Positions 24,886 through 32,585 of a stretch of 52,933 bases of DNA are shown in pieces. The position numbers were made by a program, and so were the translations under genes. How positions within the stretch are numbered: the stretch's first letter is position 1; every line of letters starts with the position of its first letter. Source of the stretch: Ruminiclostridium sp. (GTDB lineage: Bacteria > Bacillota > Clostridia > Oscillospirales > Ruminococcaceae); NCBI GenBank assembly GCA_017942025.1, contig JAGAVH010000079.1, positions 1 to 52,933 on the forward strand, in the 5' to 3' direction. The notes under the pieces are model-generated. The model saw nothing but the letters and a program-made list of their open reading frames with translations. It had not been told where the DNA came from and searched no databases.

Positions 24886-25940
24886 TTATTTGCCTTTCGT
24901 TTCTTTTTTTCGGGCAAAGAATTATAGACCTTTGTATAGTAGTCGTCCCACATTTTCATTACGTTTTCTTTTGAATAGAACTTGTTGCCCTTTTCAGACA
25001 TCTCGCACGCCTTGTCGTAATACTCCTTATCGGTGCGAAGTCTTTCTATGCAGGAGATAAAGCCCTCCACATCCTTTTCCTTTAAGTAGAAATCGAAAAG
25101 GATTCCCTCGTAGATAGGCAGATCTCTTAAAAGAATAGGCTTATGAACGCACATACCCTCTAAAATAGTCATGGGGAATAACTCCTCAAAGGAGGCAAGG
25201 AACATAACATCAGCTATATTGAACACCTCGTTCATATTCTCTCTTTCAACTATTCCGAGGAATTTTACGTTTGCAGGGGGATTTTCAAGCACCTTCTGAA
25301 TTTCCTTGTAGCCGTCGGTTATAGCACCAAAGGAGAAGCCGCCCGCCCATACGAACTGAACATCGGGCAGCTGCTCGGCAATCTTTAAAAAGTCGAAGAT
25401 TCCCTTTCTTACCTGAAGCTGTCCTGCGCTCATTACAACGAATTTATCTCTCGGTATTCCGTACTTGTCACGGAAAGCCATTCTTTCCTCCTCGCTTACG
25501 GGGTGGAAGGTTTCGCTGGATACAAAGTTCGGAATATAAGTTATTCTTTCTCTGGGAACCTTATAATGTTCATTGAGCACGTCTATAAAGTAGGAGTTTA
25601 CCGTTACAAGATGCTTCATACTCTTGTAAAAGCGTATCATATACCAGTAAAATATCTTCTTTATAAGCCAGGGGAGCTTTAAACTGCTTTCTACAGTTTC
25701 AGGCACCATATGAACGTAGCCCACCGAGGTTCCCTTTGATGTAAGCCAGGGCTTAAGCAGGAAGAAGGTAGGGTTGATGGTATGATAATGCACGATAGGA
25801 GTACGCTTGTTGCTCTTTTCAAGAACGGTGTACTTGTCGGGCATTTCCTTTATAAGTCCTACCTGCTCGATATAAGCAGAGCCTACGCCCTGCCCCTTTA
25901 CCGAGGTTGCCTCGGACTTCATATTGATTTCTATAGGCAT
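24882..25940 (-). CDS. GT4-family glycosyltransferase (likely glycolipid synthesis)
   Basis: A 352-residue GT-B glycosyltransferase. It has an N-domain with KGQGVGSAYIEQ and YVHMVPET and a C-domain with SAGQLQVRKGIFDFL, WAGGFSFGAI, FLGIVERENMNEVFNIADVMFLASFEELFPMTILEGM, the EX7E nucleotide-sugar motif of the GT4 family. It resembles diacylglycerol glucosyl/galactosyltransferases that make lipoteichoic acid anchors, but the lipid acceptor is not proven. ATG 25940 is preferred to the in-frame TTG at 25955, which overlaps the binding site AGAGG. It is the first gene of a two-gene operon. Confidence 0.85.
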   Translation of the reverse strand: MPIEINMKSEATSVKGQGVGSAYIEQVGLIKEMPDKYTVLEKSNKRTPIVHYHTINPTFFLLKPWLTSKGTSVGYVHMVPETVESSLKLPWLIKKIFYWYMIRFYKSMKHLVTVNSYFIDVLNEHYKVPRERITYIPNFVSSETFHPVSEEERMAFRDKYGIPRDKFVVMSAGQLQVRKGIFDFLKIAEQLPDVQFVWAGGFSFGAITDGYKEIQKVLENPPANVKFLGIVERENMNEVFNIADVMFLASFEELFPMTILEGMCVHKPILLRDLPIYEGILFDFYLKEKDVEGFISCIERLRTDKEYYDKACEMSEKGNKFYSKENVMKMWDDYYTKVYNSLPEKKKRKANK

Positions 25941-26004
25941 ATTAAAACCTCTCAATAAATTATTTAAGGTATTTTCTTCTTATTCTCTATCACATTGATA
26001 TTTT

Positions 26005-26033
26005 ATTATACCACAATTATGCATTTTTGTCAA
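26005..26033 (-). promoter_or_regulatory. Promoter of the glycosyltransferase operon
   Basis: Minus strand TTGACA (26028-26033), 17 bases, TATAAT (26005-26010): perfect consensus. It lies just beyond the znuB stop codon, so the glycosyltransferase operon is transcribed independently of the zinc operon, although no strong terminator separates them. Confidence 0.9.
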
Positions 26034-26058
26034 TGAGAGAGAAGCTCTGCCACACTTC

Positions 26059-26874
26059 TTATCCCTTTCTTTGCCTGCGGATAAAAAGTCCGATGAATGC
26101 AAAGAGCAAAAACGCGCCGAGATTCACCACTACAACGCTTGCTCCCGCAGGAAGGTCCATATTATAGGTTACCTCCATACCGATTATATAGCAAACAGAC
26201 GCCACCAGAGCGGAGCATATTGTTACACCCTTAAAGCTCCTGAATACTCTCATTGAGGTCAGAGCAGGGAAAATTATAAGGCTGGATATTAAAAGTGCGC
26301 CCATTATTCTCATACCTACTACTACCGTAAGTGCGGTAAGGAGTGCCAAAACCGTGTTGTATAAATCCGCCTTTACGCCGGTAGCCTTGGAAAAGCCTTC
26401 ATCAAAGGTTACGCCGAAAATCTTGTTGTAAAAAAGAACAAAGAGAGCTATTACAACCACCGAGCATATTACACTGAGCACAAGATCGTCATTGCTGATA
26501 GCCATAATACTGCCGAACATATAGCTGTTCATATCAGCGCCGCTGTTTGTCTTGGAGAGAATTATTATACCTATTGCCATAGCACTGCTGGATAACAGAG
26601 CGATTGCGGCGTCCCCCTTTATTTTACCACCTGAGCTTATTTTTATAAGCACAAAGGCGGCAAGCATTACAACGGGGATAGAAACGTGCAGAGGCGCAAG
26701 ATTGAGTGCTGACGCTACTGCAAGGGCGCCGAAGCCCACATGTGAAAGTCCGTCGCCTATCATAGAATAGCGTTTAAGTACAAGGCTTACGCCAAGAAGG
26801 GATGCACAGACGGACACTAAAAGTCCGACTATCAAAGCACGGACAAGAAAATCATACTGAAGCATTTCAAACAT
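26059..26874 (-). CDS. znuB: Zinc ABC transporter permease ZnuB
   Basis: A 271-residue integral membrane protein with about eight segments, of the ABC-3 (ZnuB/MntB) permease family. Typical stretches are LLGVSLVLKRYSMIGDGLSHVGFGALA, ISNDDLV and VVVGMRIMGALLISSLIIFPALTSM. It forms the channel for metal delivered by ZnuA. ATG 26874 gives a 10-base distance to AAGGACG; a GTG three codons earlier (26883) is also possible. It overlaps znuC. Zinc rather than manganese is inferred from the His-rich ZnuA and the Fur-family gene at the operon head. Confidence 0.92.
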   Translation of the reverse strand: MFEMLQYDFLVRALIVGLLVSVCASLLGVSLVLKRYSMIGDGLSHVGFGALAVASALNLAPLHVSIPVVMLAAFVLIKISSGGKIKGDAAIALLSSSAMAIGIIILSKTNSGADMNSYMFGSIMAISNDDLVLSVICSVVVIALFVLFYNKIFGVTFDEGFSKATGVKADLYNTVLALLTALTVVVGMRIMGALLISSLIIFPALTSMRVFRSFKGVTICSALVASVCYIIGMEVTYNMDLPAGASVVVVNLGAFLLFAFIGLFIRRQRKG

Positions 26875-27634
26875 TTTCTTCACCGTCCTTCTTATGTCTT
26901 GCGTTATGATGCTCGCAACAGCAATGGCAGTCGCAGGTGCTCATTTCGTGGAATATATCGGTACTGCGATATTCTTCGGTACTACCAAAGTAATATTCTC
27001 CGCCCTCCATGTGAAGTATCTTACTGCCGTATTTTAAAGCCCCTTGCAAATCGTGGGATATCATTATCACCGTTACTCCCTCTTCTTTGTTGAGGCGGCT
27101 GATAATCTCGTACATTTCATTTGTCACCATAGGATCAAGTCCCGAAACAGGCTCGTCAAGAAGAAGGAGCTTGCGGGTAGCACACAAGGCTCTGGCAAGC
27201 AGTACCCTCTGCTGCTGACCGCCTGATAATTCCTTATAGCTACGGCGTTCTATATGTTTTATGCCTAAAAGCTCTATATTATCACTACAGAGCTTTTTAT
27301 CCGCCTTGCTGTAGAAGGGAGAAATGCCGCTTCTGCCAAGGCAACCCGACATTACCACTTCCTTTACGGTAGCGGGAAAATCCTTCTGTGCCGCTGTCTG
27401 CTGGGGTAGATAGCCTATCTCCTTTTGTCTTAGTCCGCCACCGAAGATAATTTCTCCCGACGTCGCACTTTTAAGTCCTAAAATAGTTTTCATAAGGGTG
27501 GATTTGCCGCTACCGTTTTCTCCGACTATGCAAAGATAATCTCCCTGCTTTACTTCAAAGGAGAGATTTTTAATAACCGTCTGTCCCTCGTAGCCTGCAC
27601 TTAAATTGTTACATTTTATAAGAAATTCTTCCAT
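26867..27634 (-). CDS. znuC: Zinc ABC transporter ATP-binding protein ZnuC
   Basis: A 255-residue ABC ATPase: Walker A GENGSGKSTLMK (about residue 38), Q-loop YLPQQ, signature ELSGGQQQRVLLARAL, Walker B LLLLDEPVSGLD and an H-loop in VIMISHDL. The C-terminus is unusually rich in His and Cys (CDCHCCCEHHNARHKK), which may bind zinc. AAAGGA precedes ATG 27634. It is 15 bases after znuA and overlaps znuB. Confidence 0.94.
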   Translation of the reverse strand: MEEFLIKCNNLSAGYEGQTVIKNLSFEVKQGDYLCIVGENGSGKSTLMKTILGLKSATSGEIIFGGGLRQKEIGYLPQQTAAQKDFPATVKEVVMSGCLGRSGISPFYSKADKKLCSDNIELLGIKHIERRSYKELSGGQQQRVLLARALCATRKLLLLDEPVSGLDPMVTNEMYEIISRLNKEEGVTVIMISHDLQGALKYGSKILHMEGGEYYFGSTEEYRSTDIFHEMSTCDCHCCCEHHNARHKKDGEENV

Positions 27635-27649
27635 TATATATCCTTTTCT

Positions 27650-28630
27650 TTATTTACCGAGCGCAATTTTTATATGCTCATAATTCACTCGCATAAGGCT
27701 TACATAGCTTTCGCCCTTATCAAATTCTTCCTTTGTTACATTGTGGCAGGTGTGGATGGAATAAGCTGACACTCCCGCTTCCCTGCAGATATTAGATGTT
27801 ACCGAAATAGCACCAAACTTAAGATATAAAAGTGCGGGTATTTTGTGCTCCTTTATCTCATCAATAAGCATTGCTACCGTTGCCGCACTTGGCTCTGACT
27901 CATCAGAACAGGATGAGAATGCCGCAAGACAGGTGAAGCCGTATTCCTTTGCAAGATAAGTAAAGGGGAATTTATCCGCAAAGACAAGGAGCTTTTGCTC
28001 TGTGCTGTCAGCAAGCGTCTTGAAATCATTATGAAGAGCGTCTATCTCACTCTTGTACTTATCAGAATTTGCCTTGTAGCTGTCAGCGTTTGCGCTGTCC
28101 TTTTCGCAGATAGCGTCACAGATGGTCTGAACCATTATTCCGGCATTTTTCGGAGATGTCCAAATATGCTCATCATAGTTACCTTCGTTATGACTATGTT
28201 CATCCTTATGTTCTTCACCGTCATGACTATGATTGCTGTTTGCCATCGGAGGATAAAGGGTTTCTATACTGTCAATAAGTCTTACTACTTTGGTCTTTTC
28301 CTTATCGGTATCGGCAATCAGTTTTTCTGCCCATTGCTCGTTGGTACCGCCTATATAAACGAAAATATCGCAATTCTTTACAGCAATAACATCGCTTGGA
28401 GTAGGCTCGTAGTGGTGAGTTTCCGTACCTACGGGAAGGAGCATTTTTATATCCGCCTTATCCCCTGCTACCTGCCTTGCAAAATCGTAGCTTGGGAAAA
28501 CCGTTGTTACTATCTTCAGCTTGCCGCTATCCTGATTATTTTCCTTTCCGCCGCAGGCTGAAAGGCTTAATAATACACCCGTACATAAAAGGGCGGATAT
28601 TACGCCTTTTAATATTCTTGATATTTTCAT
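27650..28630 (-). CDS. znuA: Zinc ABC transporter substrate-binding lipoprotein ZnuA
   Basis: A 326-residue cluster A-1 metal-binding lipoprotein. The signal peptide ends in lipobox LSAC, so it is lipid-anchored outside the membrane. Metal ligands are seen in GTETHHYEPTPSD, EHIWTSPKN and the far C-terminal half. Between them lies a His/Asp/Glu-rich loop (HSHDGEEHKDEHSHNEGNYDEH), typical of zinc rather than manganese binders. ATG 28630 overlaps the upstream stop as ATGA and follows GAGGGAA; an ATG eight codons earlier lacks a binding site. Confidence 0.94.
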   Translation of the reverse strand: MKISRILKGVISALLCTGVLLSLSACGGKENNQDSGKLKIVTTVFPSYDFARQVAGDKADIKMLLPVGTETHHYEPTPSDVIAVKNCDIFVYIGGTNEQWAEKLIADTDKEKTKVVRLIDSIETLYPPMANSNHSHDGEEHKDEHSHNEGNYDEHIWTSPKNAGIMVQTICDAICEKDSANADSYKANSDKYKSEIDALHNDFKTLADSTEQKLLVFADKFPFTYLAKEYGFTCLAAFSSCSDESEPSAATVAMLIDEIKEHKIPALLYLKFGAISVTSNICREAGVSAYSIHTCHNVTKEEFDKGESYVSLMRVNYEHIKIALGK

Positions 28631-29031
28631 ACTGTTCCCTCTTTTCTGCCGCATTCCTCACAGATGCCGTAAAATACTGTTCTGGAGCTGTCTATCTTAA
28701 AGTTGTGATTTTCGCTGATATGCCCTGCTATTTCAGTCAGATGGTCGCACTCGAGATGGAGCAGCTTATTACAGGATAGGCATTTCAGGTGGAAATGACT
28801 ATGGCAGGAGCTATCGCCTATATACTGATAGCAGGCGCTGTCCCCTTCTTCAAGGATATATTTTCTGACGATATTATCACGGCAGAGCTTTTCAAGATGG
28901 CGGTAAACGGTAGTTTTGCCCACGTTTTTACCGGCAAGCGCCGTTGCGATTTCGTTTGCAGTCAGATGACTGTCAGAGTTCTCTTTAAGGTATTCAAGCA
29001 CTATCTCGCTTTGCTTTGTTTTATATGCCAT
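28627..29031 (-). CDS. zur: Fur-family regulator, probably Zur
   Basis: A 134-residue Fur-family repressor: N-terminal winged helix (LTANEIATALAGKNVGKTTVYRHLEKL) and C-terminal dimer domain with metal sites, including the structural CLSC and CEEC pairs and HSHFHLKC. Being first in an operon with znuA, znuC and znuB points to zinc control. ATG 29031 is preferred to a longer frame to 29073, because AAAGGAA precedes it and the extra part covers the operator at 29052-29072. Confidence 0.9.
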   Translation of the reverse strand: MAYKTKQSEIVLEYLKENSDSHLTANEIATALAGKNVGKTTVYRHLEKLCRDNIVRKYILEEGDSACYQYIGDSSCHSHFHLKCLSCNKLLHLECDHLTEIAGHISENHNFKIDSSRTVFYGICEECGRKEGTV

Positions 29032-29051
29032 ATTCCGTTCCTTTCTCAAAT

Positions 29052-29072
29052 TGAAACTGAATTTCATTTTCA
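29052..29072 (-). promoter_or_regulatory. 21-bp palindrome, candidate Zur operator
   Basis: The sequence reads TGAAAATGAA-A-TTCAGTTTCA on the minus strand: a 10-1-10 palindrome with nine of ten pairs matching. It lies between the -10 element and the zur start, where a bound Fur-family dimer would block the operon. Fur-family boxes have this length and odd-centre symmetry. Confidence 0.7.
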
Positions 29073-29084
29073 TATTACTGTGTT

Positions 29085-29113
29085 ATTATACTCTTTTAAA
29101 TAAGAAAAGTCAA
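29085..29113 (-). promoter_or_regulatory. Promoter of zur-znuACB
   Basis: Minus strand TTGACT (29108-29113), 17 bases, TATAAT (29085-29090). The start of transcription would be near 29079, a few bases before the palindrome. Confidence 0.85.
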
Positions 29114-29162
29114 GAGATGATTGCAAGAAAGGAAAAAATATGGTAAAATTCATGTAAACACC

Positions 29163-29189
29163 GCAACCTTTTTATATTTTTTTCGTCTA
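29163..29189 (+). promoter_or_regulatory. ECF-type promoter of the sigma factor operon
   Basis: GCAACC followed by TTTTT (from 29163) and CGTCTA (29184-29189), 15 bases apart. This is the -35 AAC/-10 CGTC pattern of ECF sigma promoters and has no housekeeping elements. It stands about 30 bases before the start of an ECF sigma gene, which strongly suggests that the sigma factor reads its own promoter. Confidence 0.75.
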
Positions 29190-29221
29190 TATAGATAAGA
29201 AGTAGCCGAAGGGGTGATTAT

Positions 29222-29767
29222 ATGGATGACAACAGAATAATAGAGCTTTATAACCTCCGTGACGAGCAGGCTATAAAGGAGACCGATATAAAATACGGCA
29301 GGCTTTGTACCAAAATAGCAGACGGCATATTAAAGAACGTAAACGATACCGAGGAATGCAAAAGCTCTTCTTATCTTAAAGTGTGGAACAGTATTCCACC
29401 TGAAAAGCCTCTTTCCTTCTGCGGTTATCTGTGTAAGATAGTAAGAAACACCGCTATAGAGATGTACAGAAGAATAAGCCGTATAGCACGTTCCGACGCA
29501 TACGAGGAGCTGAAGGACACCTTTACAGACAGTGACACCCCCGAAAAGGCATACGACAGAGCTATTATAGTAAAAGAGCTGAATGAATTTTTGGAGAAGC
29601 AGGACAAGAAGAATCGCAGGATATTTGTAGCGAGGTATTATTTCGGTCTTTCCCAGAAGGCTATTGCCGATAACTTCGGGCTTACCGAGCAGGCGGTAAA
29701 GTCCCGTCTTTTAAGAATAAGAGTGGGACTTAAAAAGCATCTTACCGAAAAGGGCGTAGAAATATAG
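29222..29767 (+). CDS. ECF-type RNA polymerase sigma factor
   Basis: A 181-residue sigma-70 family protein with regions 2 and 4 only. Region 2 is recognisable as SSYLKVWNSIPPEKPLSFCGYLCKIVRNTAIEMYRR, and region 4 as RRIFVARYYFGLSQKAIADNFGLTEQAVKSRLLRIRVGLKKHL. Between them is a short acidic linker. AAGGGGTGATT precedes ATG 29222. It is followed after 14 bases by a gene for a membrane-anchored WG-repeat protein that probably controls it. The promoter in front looks like an ECF target. Confidence 0.93.
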   Translation: MDDNRIIELYNLRDEQAIKETDIKYGRLCTKIADGILKNVNDTEECKSSSYLKVWNSIPPEKPLSFCGYLCKIVRNTAIEMYRRISRIARSDAYEELKDTFTDSDTPEKAYDRAIIVKELNEFLEKQDKKNRRIFVARYYFGLSQKAIADNFGLTEQAVKSRLLRIRVGLKKHLTEKGVEI

Positions 29768-29781
29768 AAAGGAGCAGGAGT

Positions 29782-32256
29782 ATGGATGAAAGATTTTTAG
29801 AAGATATCGTAAACGGTATTGACGATAAGTACGTAAACGAAACGGCATCGGCACTTTACGAAAACGAAAGCCGTAACGTAACAAGCTCTGACGATCTTAT
29901 TATAGTGGAAAATAAAATCAAAAAATTCCCCTTTGCTCTTGTTTCTGCGGCGGCGGTGGTAATTGCGGTTATTTCCGTTGTAGTGGGGGTGGTACTGTTT
30001 AACAGTCAGAGCATAAACACCCTTGACGGCAATCAGAAGCAGGAGTATCCCCTGTTCCACGAAGAAATGCTGGCAGTAAAAAAAGACGGCAAGTGGGGAT
30101 ATATAAATAAATCAGGCGAATGGGAAATAGAACCGCAGTTTGACGAAGCCTGTGCCTTTCAGAAAAACGGATATGCTATAGTCGGCATTGAAACAAAGAA
30201 CGACAAAGGCTCAGAAACAATGATATACGGTCTTATAGACAAAAGCGGAAGCTACGTAATAGAGCCACAGTTCGACCTGCTTTACCCCTTTGATGATAAC
30301 GGGCTTGCTCTTGCAAAGGACAACGGCAATGCGGGTTATATAGATATTTCAGGAAATTACGTAATAGAGCCTGTCTTCAGGCAGATCAGAACACACAGAT
30401 TTTTCTCAAGCGACTATGCAACCGTCAGCGTTCAGGTCGGCGATGATTATAAAGCCGCCGTTATCGACAGCAAGGGAAATTACGTTATAGAACCGATATA
30501 CGACGAAATTTTTATTTTGGAAAACGGTCTCTTTGAGGTTCAGCTAACAGACGTAATATATGAAAGCACAGACGAAATCGGGATGACCTGGGAACGTGGC
30601 ATTATCGACAAAGACGGCAACTTCATACTTCCTATAGAGTTTTTTGAGATTCAACGTGGTGATGATGGAATATACGCAGTTCAGTGTTACGGCGATGCGT
30701 ACCACGTCGATAAAGACGGAAAGCCTCTTTATAATCAGCGTTTTAGCCACGTATCCGTCTTTAACGAATACGGTGTAGCAGAAGCACGCACTAAAGATGA
30801 TACATACGGACTTATAGATAAAAACGGCAATTATATTGCAGAGCCTGTTTATGATTATCTTTTAAATTGGGGCAGTTTTGGAACCTACGCAGTAAAAAAG
30901 GACGGGAAGTACGGATTTATAAATTACAAAAATGAAAAAATAACGGATTTTATTTTTGAGGATGCGCAAATTTTCTCGGAAAACGGTCTTGCTATAGTTG
31001 TAAAGGACGGAAAATACGGCTGTATAAATAAAAATGGCGAATTTGCAGTCCAGCCTATTTATCTTTCAATCAGCAGTTTTACAGACGGCGTTGCCGTAGC
31101 TGAAACCAAAGACGGCTTTATTCTGATAAACGAAAAGGGCGAGCGGATTACAAGTAAAACCTACGGTTATCTTGGCAAGATAAAAAACGAAAGAGTCGCA
31201 TTCTATGACGGGGAAAGGACTTTCGGCTATTTAGACTATAGTGGAAACGTAATTTTCTCGCAGGTGTTCGGAGAAGACGTAAGCCTATGGGTAAATTCTT
31301 ATTCGGATGACGGATATACTATAGTTCACAGCCTTAACGATGACGGCATAGTGAACGGTGTTGGAGTTATAGATCACGAAGGGTATTATATATCCGATTT
31401 ACGCTACGACGGATATTATGAATACGAATATATCGAGGAATGGACTTCAGACAGTGCTCCTGACGTTGTGATTAAGATACCCGACAACGAGGATAAGCCT
31501 GTTTCCGCTATCACCTTCCCTTCCTCTTCTTACACCAACGATATAATAGCATATCAGGTGATAACCGATGGTATGAAGCTGAATGCGGAAAATATAGACC
31601 TATGGTTGCCCTACGCCGATAACACAGGATCTAGTTATCTTGAATGGTATATCACTGAAAACGAAAACGAGGAGAACATAATAAAAAGCGGTAAATGTCC
31701 GCAGATAATGCCTCCCACAGGAGGCAATCTTTCACCTGAAATTTATATAGGCGATAACAGTCTTAAAAATTATTCTCTGCTTGTGGATTTCCGCTTCGGT
31801 AACGTTGACACTATAAAAATCGGACTATATAAAGACACCTTTACCACCGAATCCGACTTTGCCACCGACGAGCCGACTATAGGCTGGTTTGAGCTGAACA
31901 GTGACGGCAAGCTGTACCGCACGGGTGTATTTTCTACCCGGGAGCTTATTACTGATATAGGCGAAATCGACAAGGACAGCTATCACACCATACAGATAGA
32001 AAATAAAGGTGGCAGTCTGCAACTGATTTTCGACAGTAAAAACTACGGCGAGATTGCAAAGGTTGACAATAACCAATACGGTGCTTTTGGTATAGGTGGC
32101 TTTGAGCTTGAAGTCAGGGAAATGGCTGTTTACGATATAGAAAAATACGATGCGCCCATTTTCGATTTCAGTCACCTTCCCCAAAAGCTGCAAAGTGAAT
32201 TTCTCAAAGCGGGAATCGGCACGGATTATTATATCAGCGAGACCTTTACCGGTTGA
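29782..32256 (+). CDS. Membrane-anchored WG-repeat protein, probable anti-sigma/sensor
   Basis: An 824-residue protein. Residues 1-48 are hydrophilic and cytoplasmic, 51-73 form one membrane segment, and the rest is outside. Residues about 90-560 are some ten WG-type repeats of about 40 residues, with cores such as KKDGKWGYINKSGEW and DKSGSYVIEPQFD. From about 580 there is a separate beta-rich domain resembling a LamG-like lectin fold (SLLVDFRFG, SYHTIQIENKGGSLQLIFDSK, REMAVYD). The short cytoplasmic tail and cotranscription with the sigma gene suggest an anti-sigma factor with a sensing exterior. Binding partner and ligand are unknown. GAAAGGAGCAGGAGT precedes the ATG. Confidence 0.82.
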   Translation: MDERFLEDIVNGIDDKYVNETASALYENESRNVTSSDDLIIVENKIKKFPFALVSAAAVVIAVISVVVGVVLFNSQSINTLDGNQKQEYPLFHEEMLAVKKDGKWGYINKSGEWEIEPQFDEACAFQKNGYAIVGIETKNDKGSETMIYGLIDKSGSYVIEPQFDLLYPFDDNGLALAKDNGNAGYIDISGNYVIEPVFRQIRTHRFFSSDYATVSVQVGDDYKAAVIDSKGNYVIEPIYDEIFILENGLFEVQLTDVIYESTDEIGMTWERGIIDKDGNFILPIEFFEIQRGDDGIYAVQCYGDAYHVDKDGKPLYNQRFSHVSVFNEYGVAEARTKDDTYGLIDKNGNYIAEPVYDYLLNWGSFGTYAVKKDGKYGFINYKNEKITDFIFEDAQIFSENGLAIVVKDGKYGCINKNGEFAVQPIYLSISSFTDGVAVAETKDGFILINEKGERITSKTYGYLGKIKNERVAFYDGERTFGYLDYSGNVIFSQVFGEDVSLWVNSYSDDGYTIVHSLNDDGIVNGVGVIDHEGYYISDLRYDGYYEYEYIEEWTSDSAPDVVIKIPDNEDKPVSAITFPSSSYTNDIIAYQVITDGMKLNAENIDLWLPYADNTGSSYLEWYITENENEENIIKSGKCPQIMPPTGGNLSPEIYIGDNSLKNYSLLVDFRFGNVDTIKIGLYKDTFTTESDFATDEPTIGWFELNSDGKLYRTGVFSTRELITDIGEIDKDSYHTIQIENKGGSLQLIFDSKNYGEIAKVDNNQYGAFGIGGFELEVREMAVYDIEKYDAPIFDFSHLPQKLQSEFLKAGIGTDYYISETFTG

Positions 32257-32263
32257 TAAGCAA

Positions 32264-32291
32264 AAGCCACTTCTGATTTCAGAAGTGGCTT
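32264..32291 (+). terminator. Hairpin directly after the WG-repeat gene
   Basis: A 13-bp perfect stem AAGCCACTTCTGA/TCAGAAGTGGCTT with a 2-base centre, 8 bases after the stop codon. There is no T tail, so it may protect the mRNA end rather than terminate. The same arm sequence recurs at 32536-32563. Confidence 0.55.
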
Positions 32292-32375
32292 CAGACCGAA
32301 GACAAACTCACGCACCGCAAAAACGCAAGAAATTCACAACGAATTTGTAGCTATACAAAAAATAGCAATATAAAA

Positions 32376-32413
32376 CCTTGGAAGAGCCGTAACCAGCTCT
32401 TCCAAGGCATTTT
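32376..32413 (+). terminator. Terminator hairpin
   Basis: CCTTGGAAGAGC pairs perfectly with GCTCTTCCAAGG over 12 bp with an 8-base loop, followed by CATTTTTG. A rightward terminator about 120 bases after the WG-repeat gene. The other side is also A/T-rich, so it could work in both directions. Confidence 0.75.
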
Positions 32414-32499
32414 TGCTTACTTTGTCAACTGACACCTACCGTACCATTGTACGCCGACGGCGTCAGTTTCCTTGTCTGCGTGCGTTTTTCATCGTCTGA

Positions 32500-32533
32500 C
32501 AGCGTGTAGACAAATAACTTTGTCTACACGCTG
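32500..32533. repeat. 15-bp perfect inverted repeat
   Basis: CAGCGTGTAGACAAA and TTTGTCTACACGCTG are perfect complements around TAAC. No T tail follows on either strand, so it is not a standard terminator. It could be an RNA stem or a protein-binding site. It sits immediately before the terminator at 32536. Confidence 0.8.
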
Positions 32534-32535
32534 AA

Positions 32536-32571
32536 AAGCCACTTCTTATTTCAGAAGTGGCTTCATTTTTT
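32536..32571 (+). terminator. Terminator between converging operons
   Basis: AAGCCACTTCT/AGAAGTGGCTT, 11 bp, loop TATTTC, then CATTTTTTAG. On the minus strand TTTTC follows, so it can also end the GH2 operon, whose stop codon is 15 bases away. It repeats the arms of the hairpin at 32264. Together with the other elements it explains the gene-free stretch 32257-32585. Confidence 0.85.
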
Positions 32572-32585
32572 AGTTTTGTATCACT

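Noticed and set aside
27995-28561. 188-codon plus-strand frame opposite znuA
   Set aside because: Antisense to a clear zinc-binding lipoprotein gene; hydrophobic shadow without a binding site.
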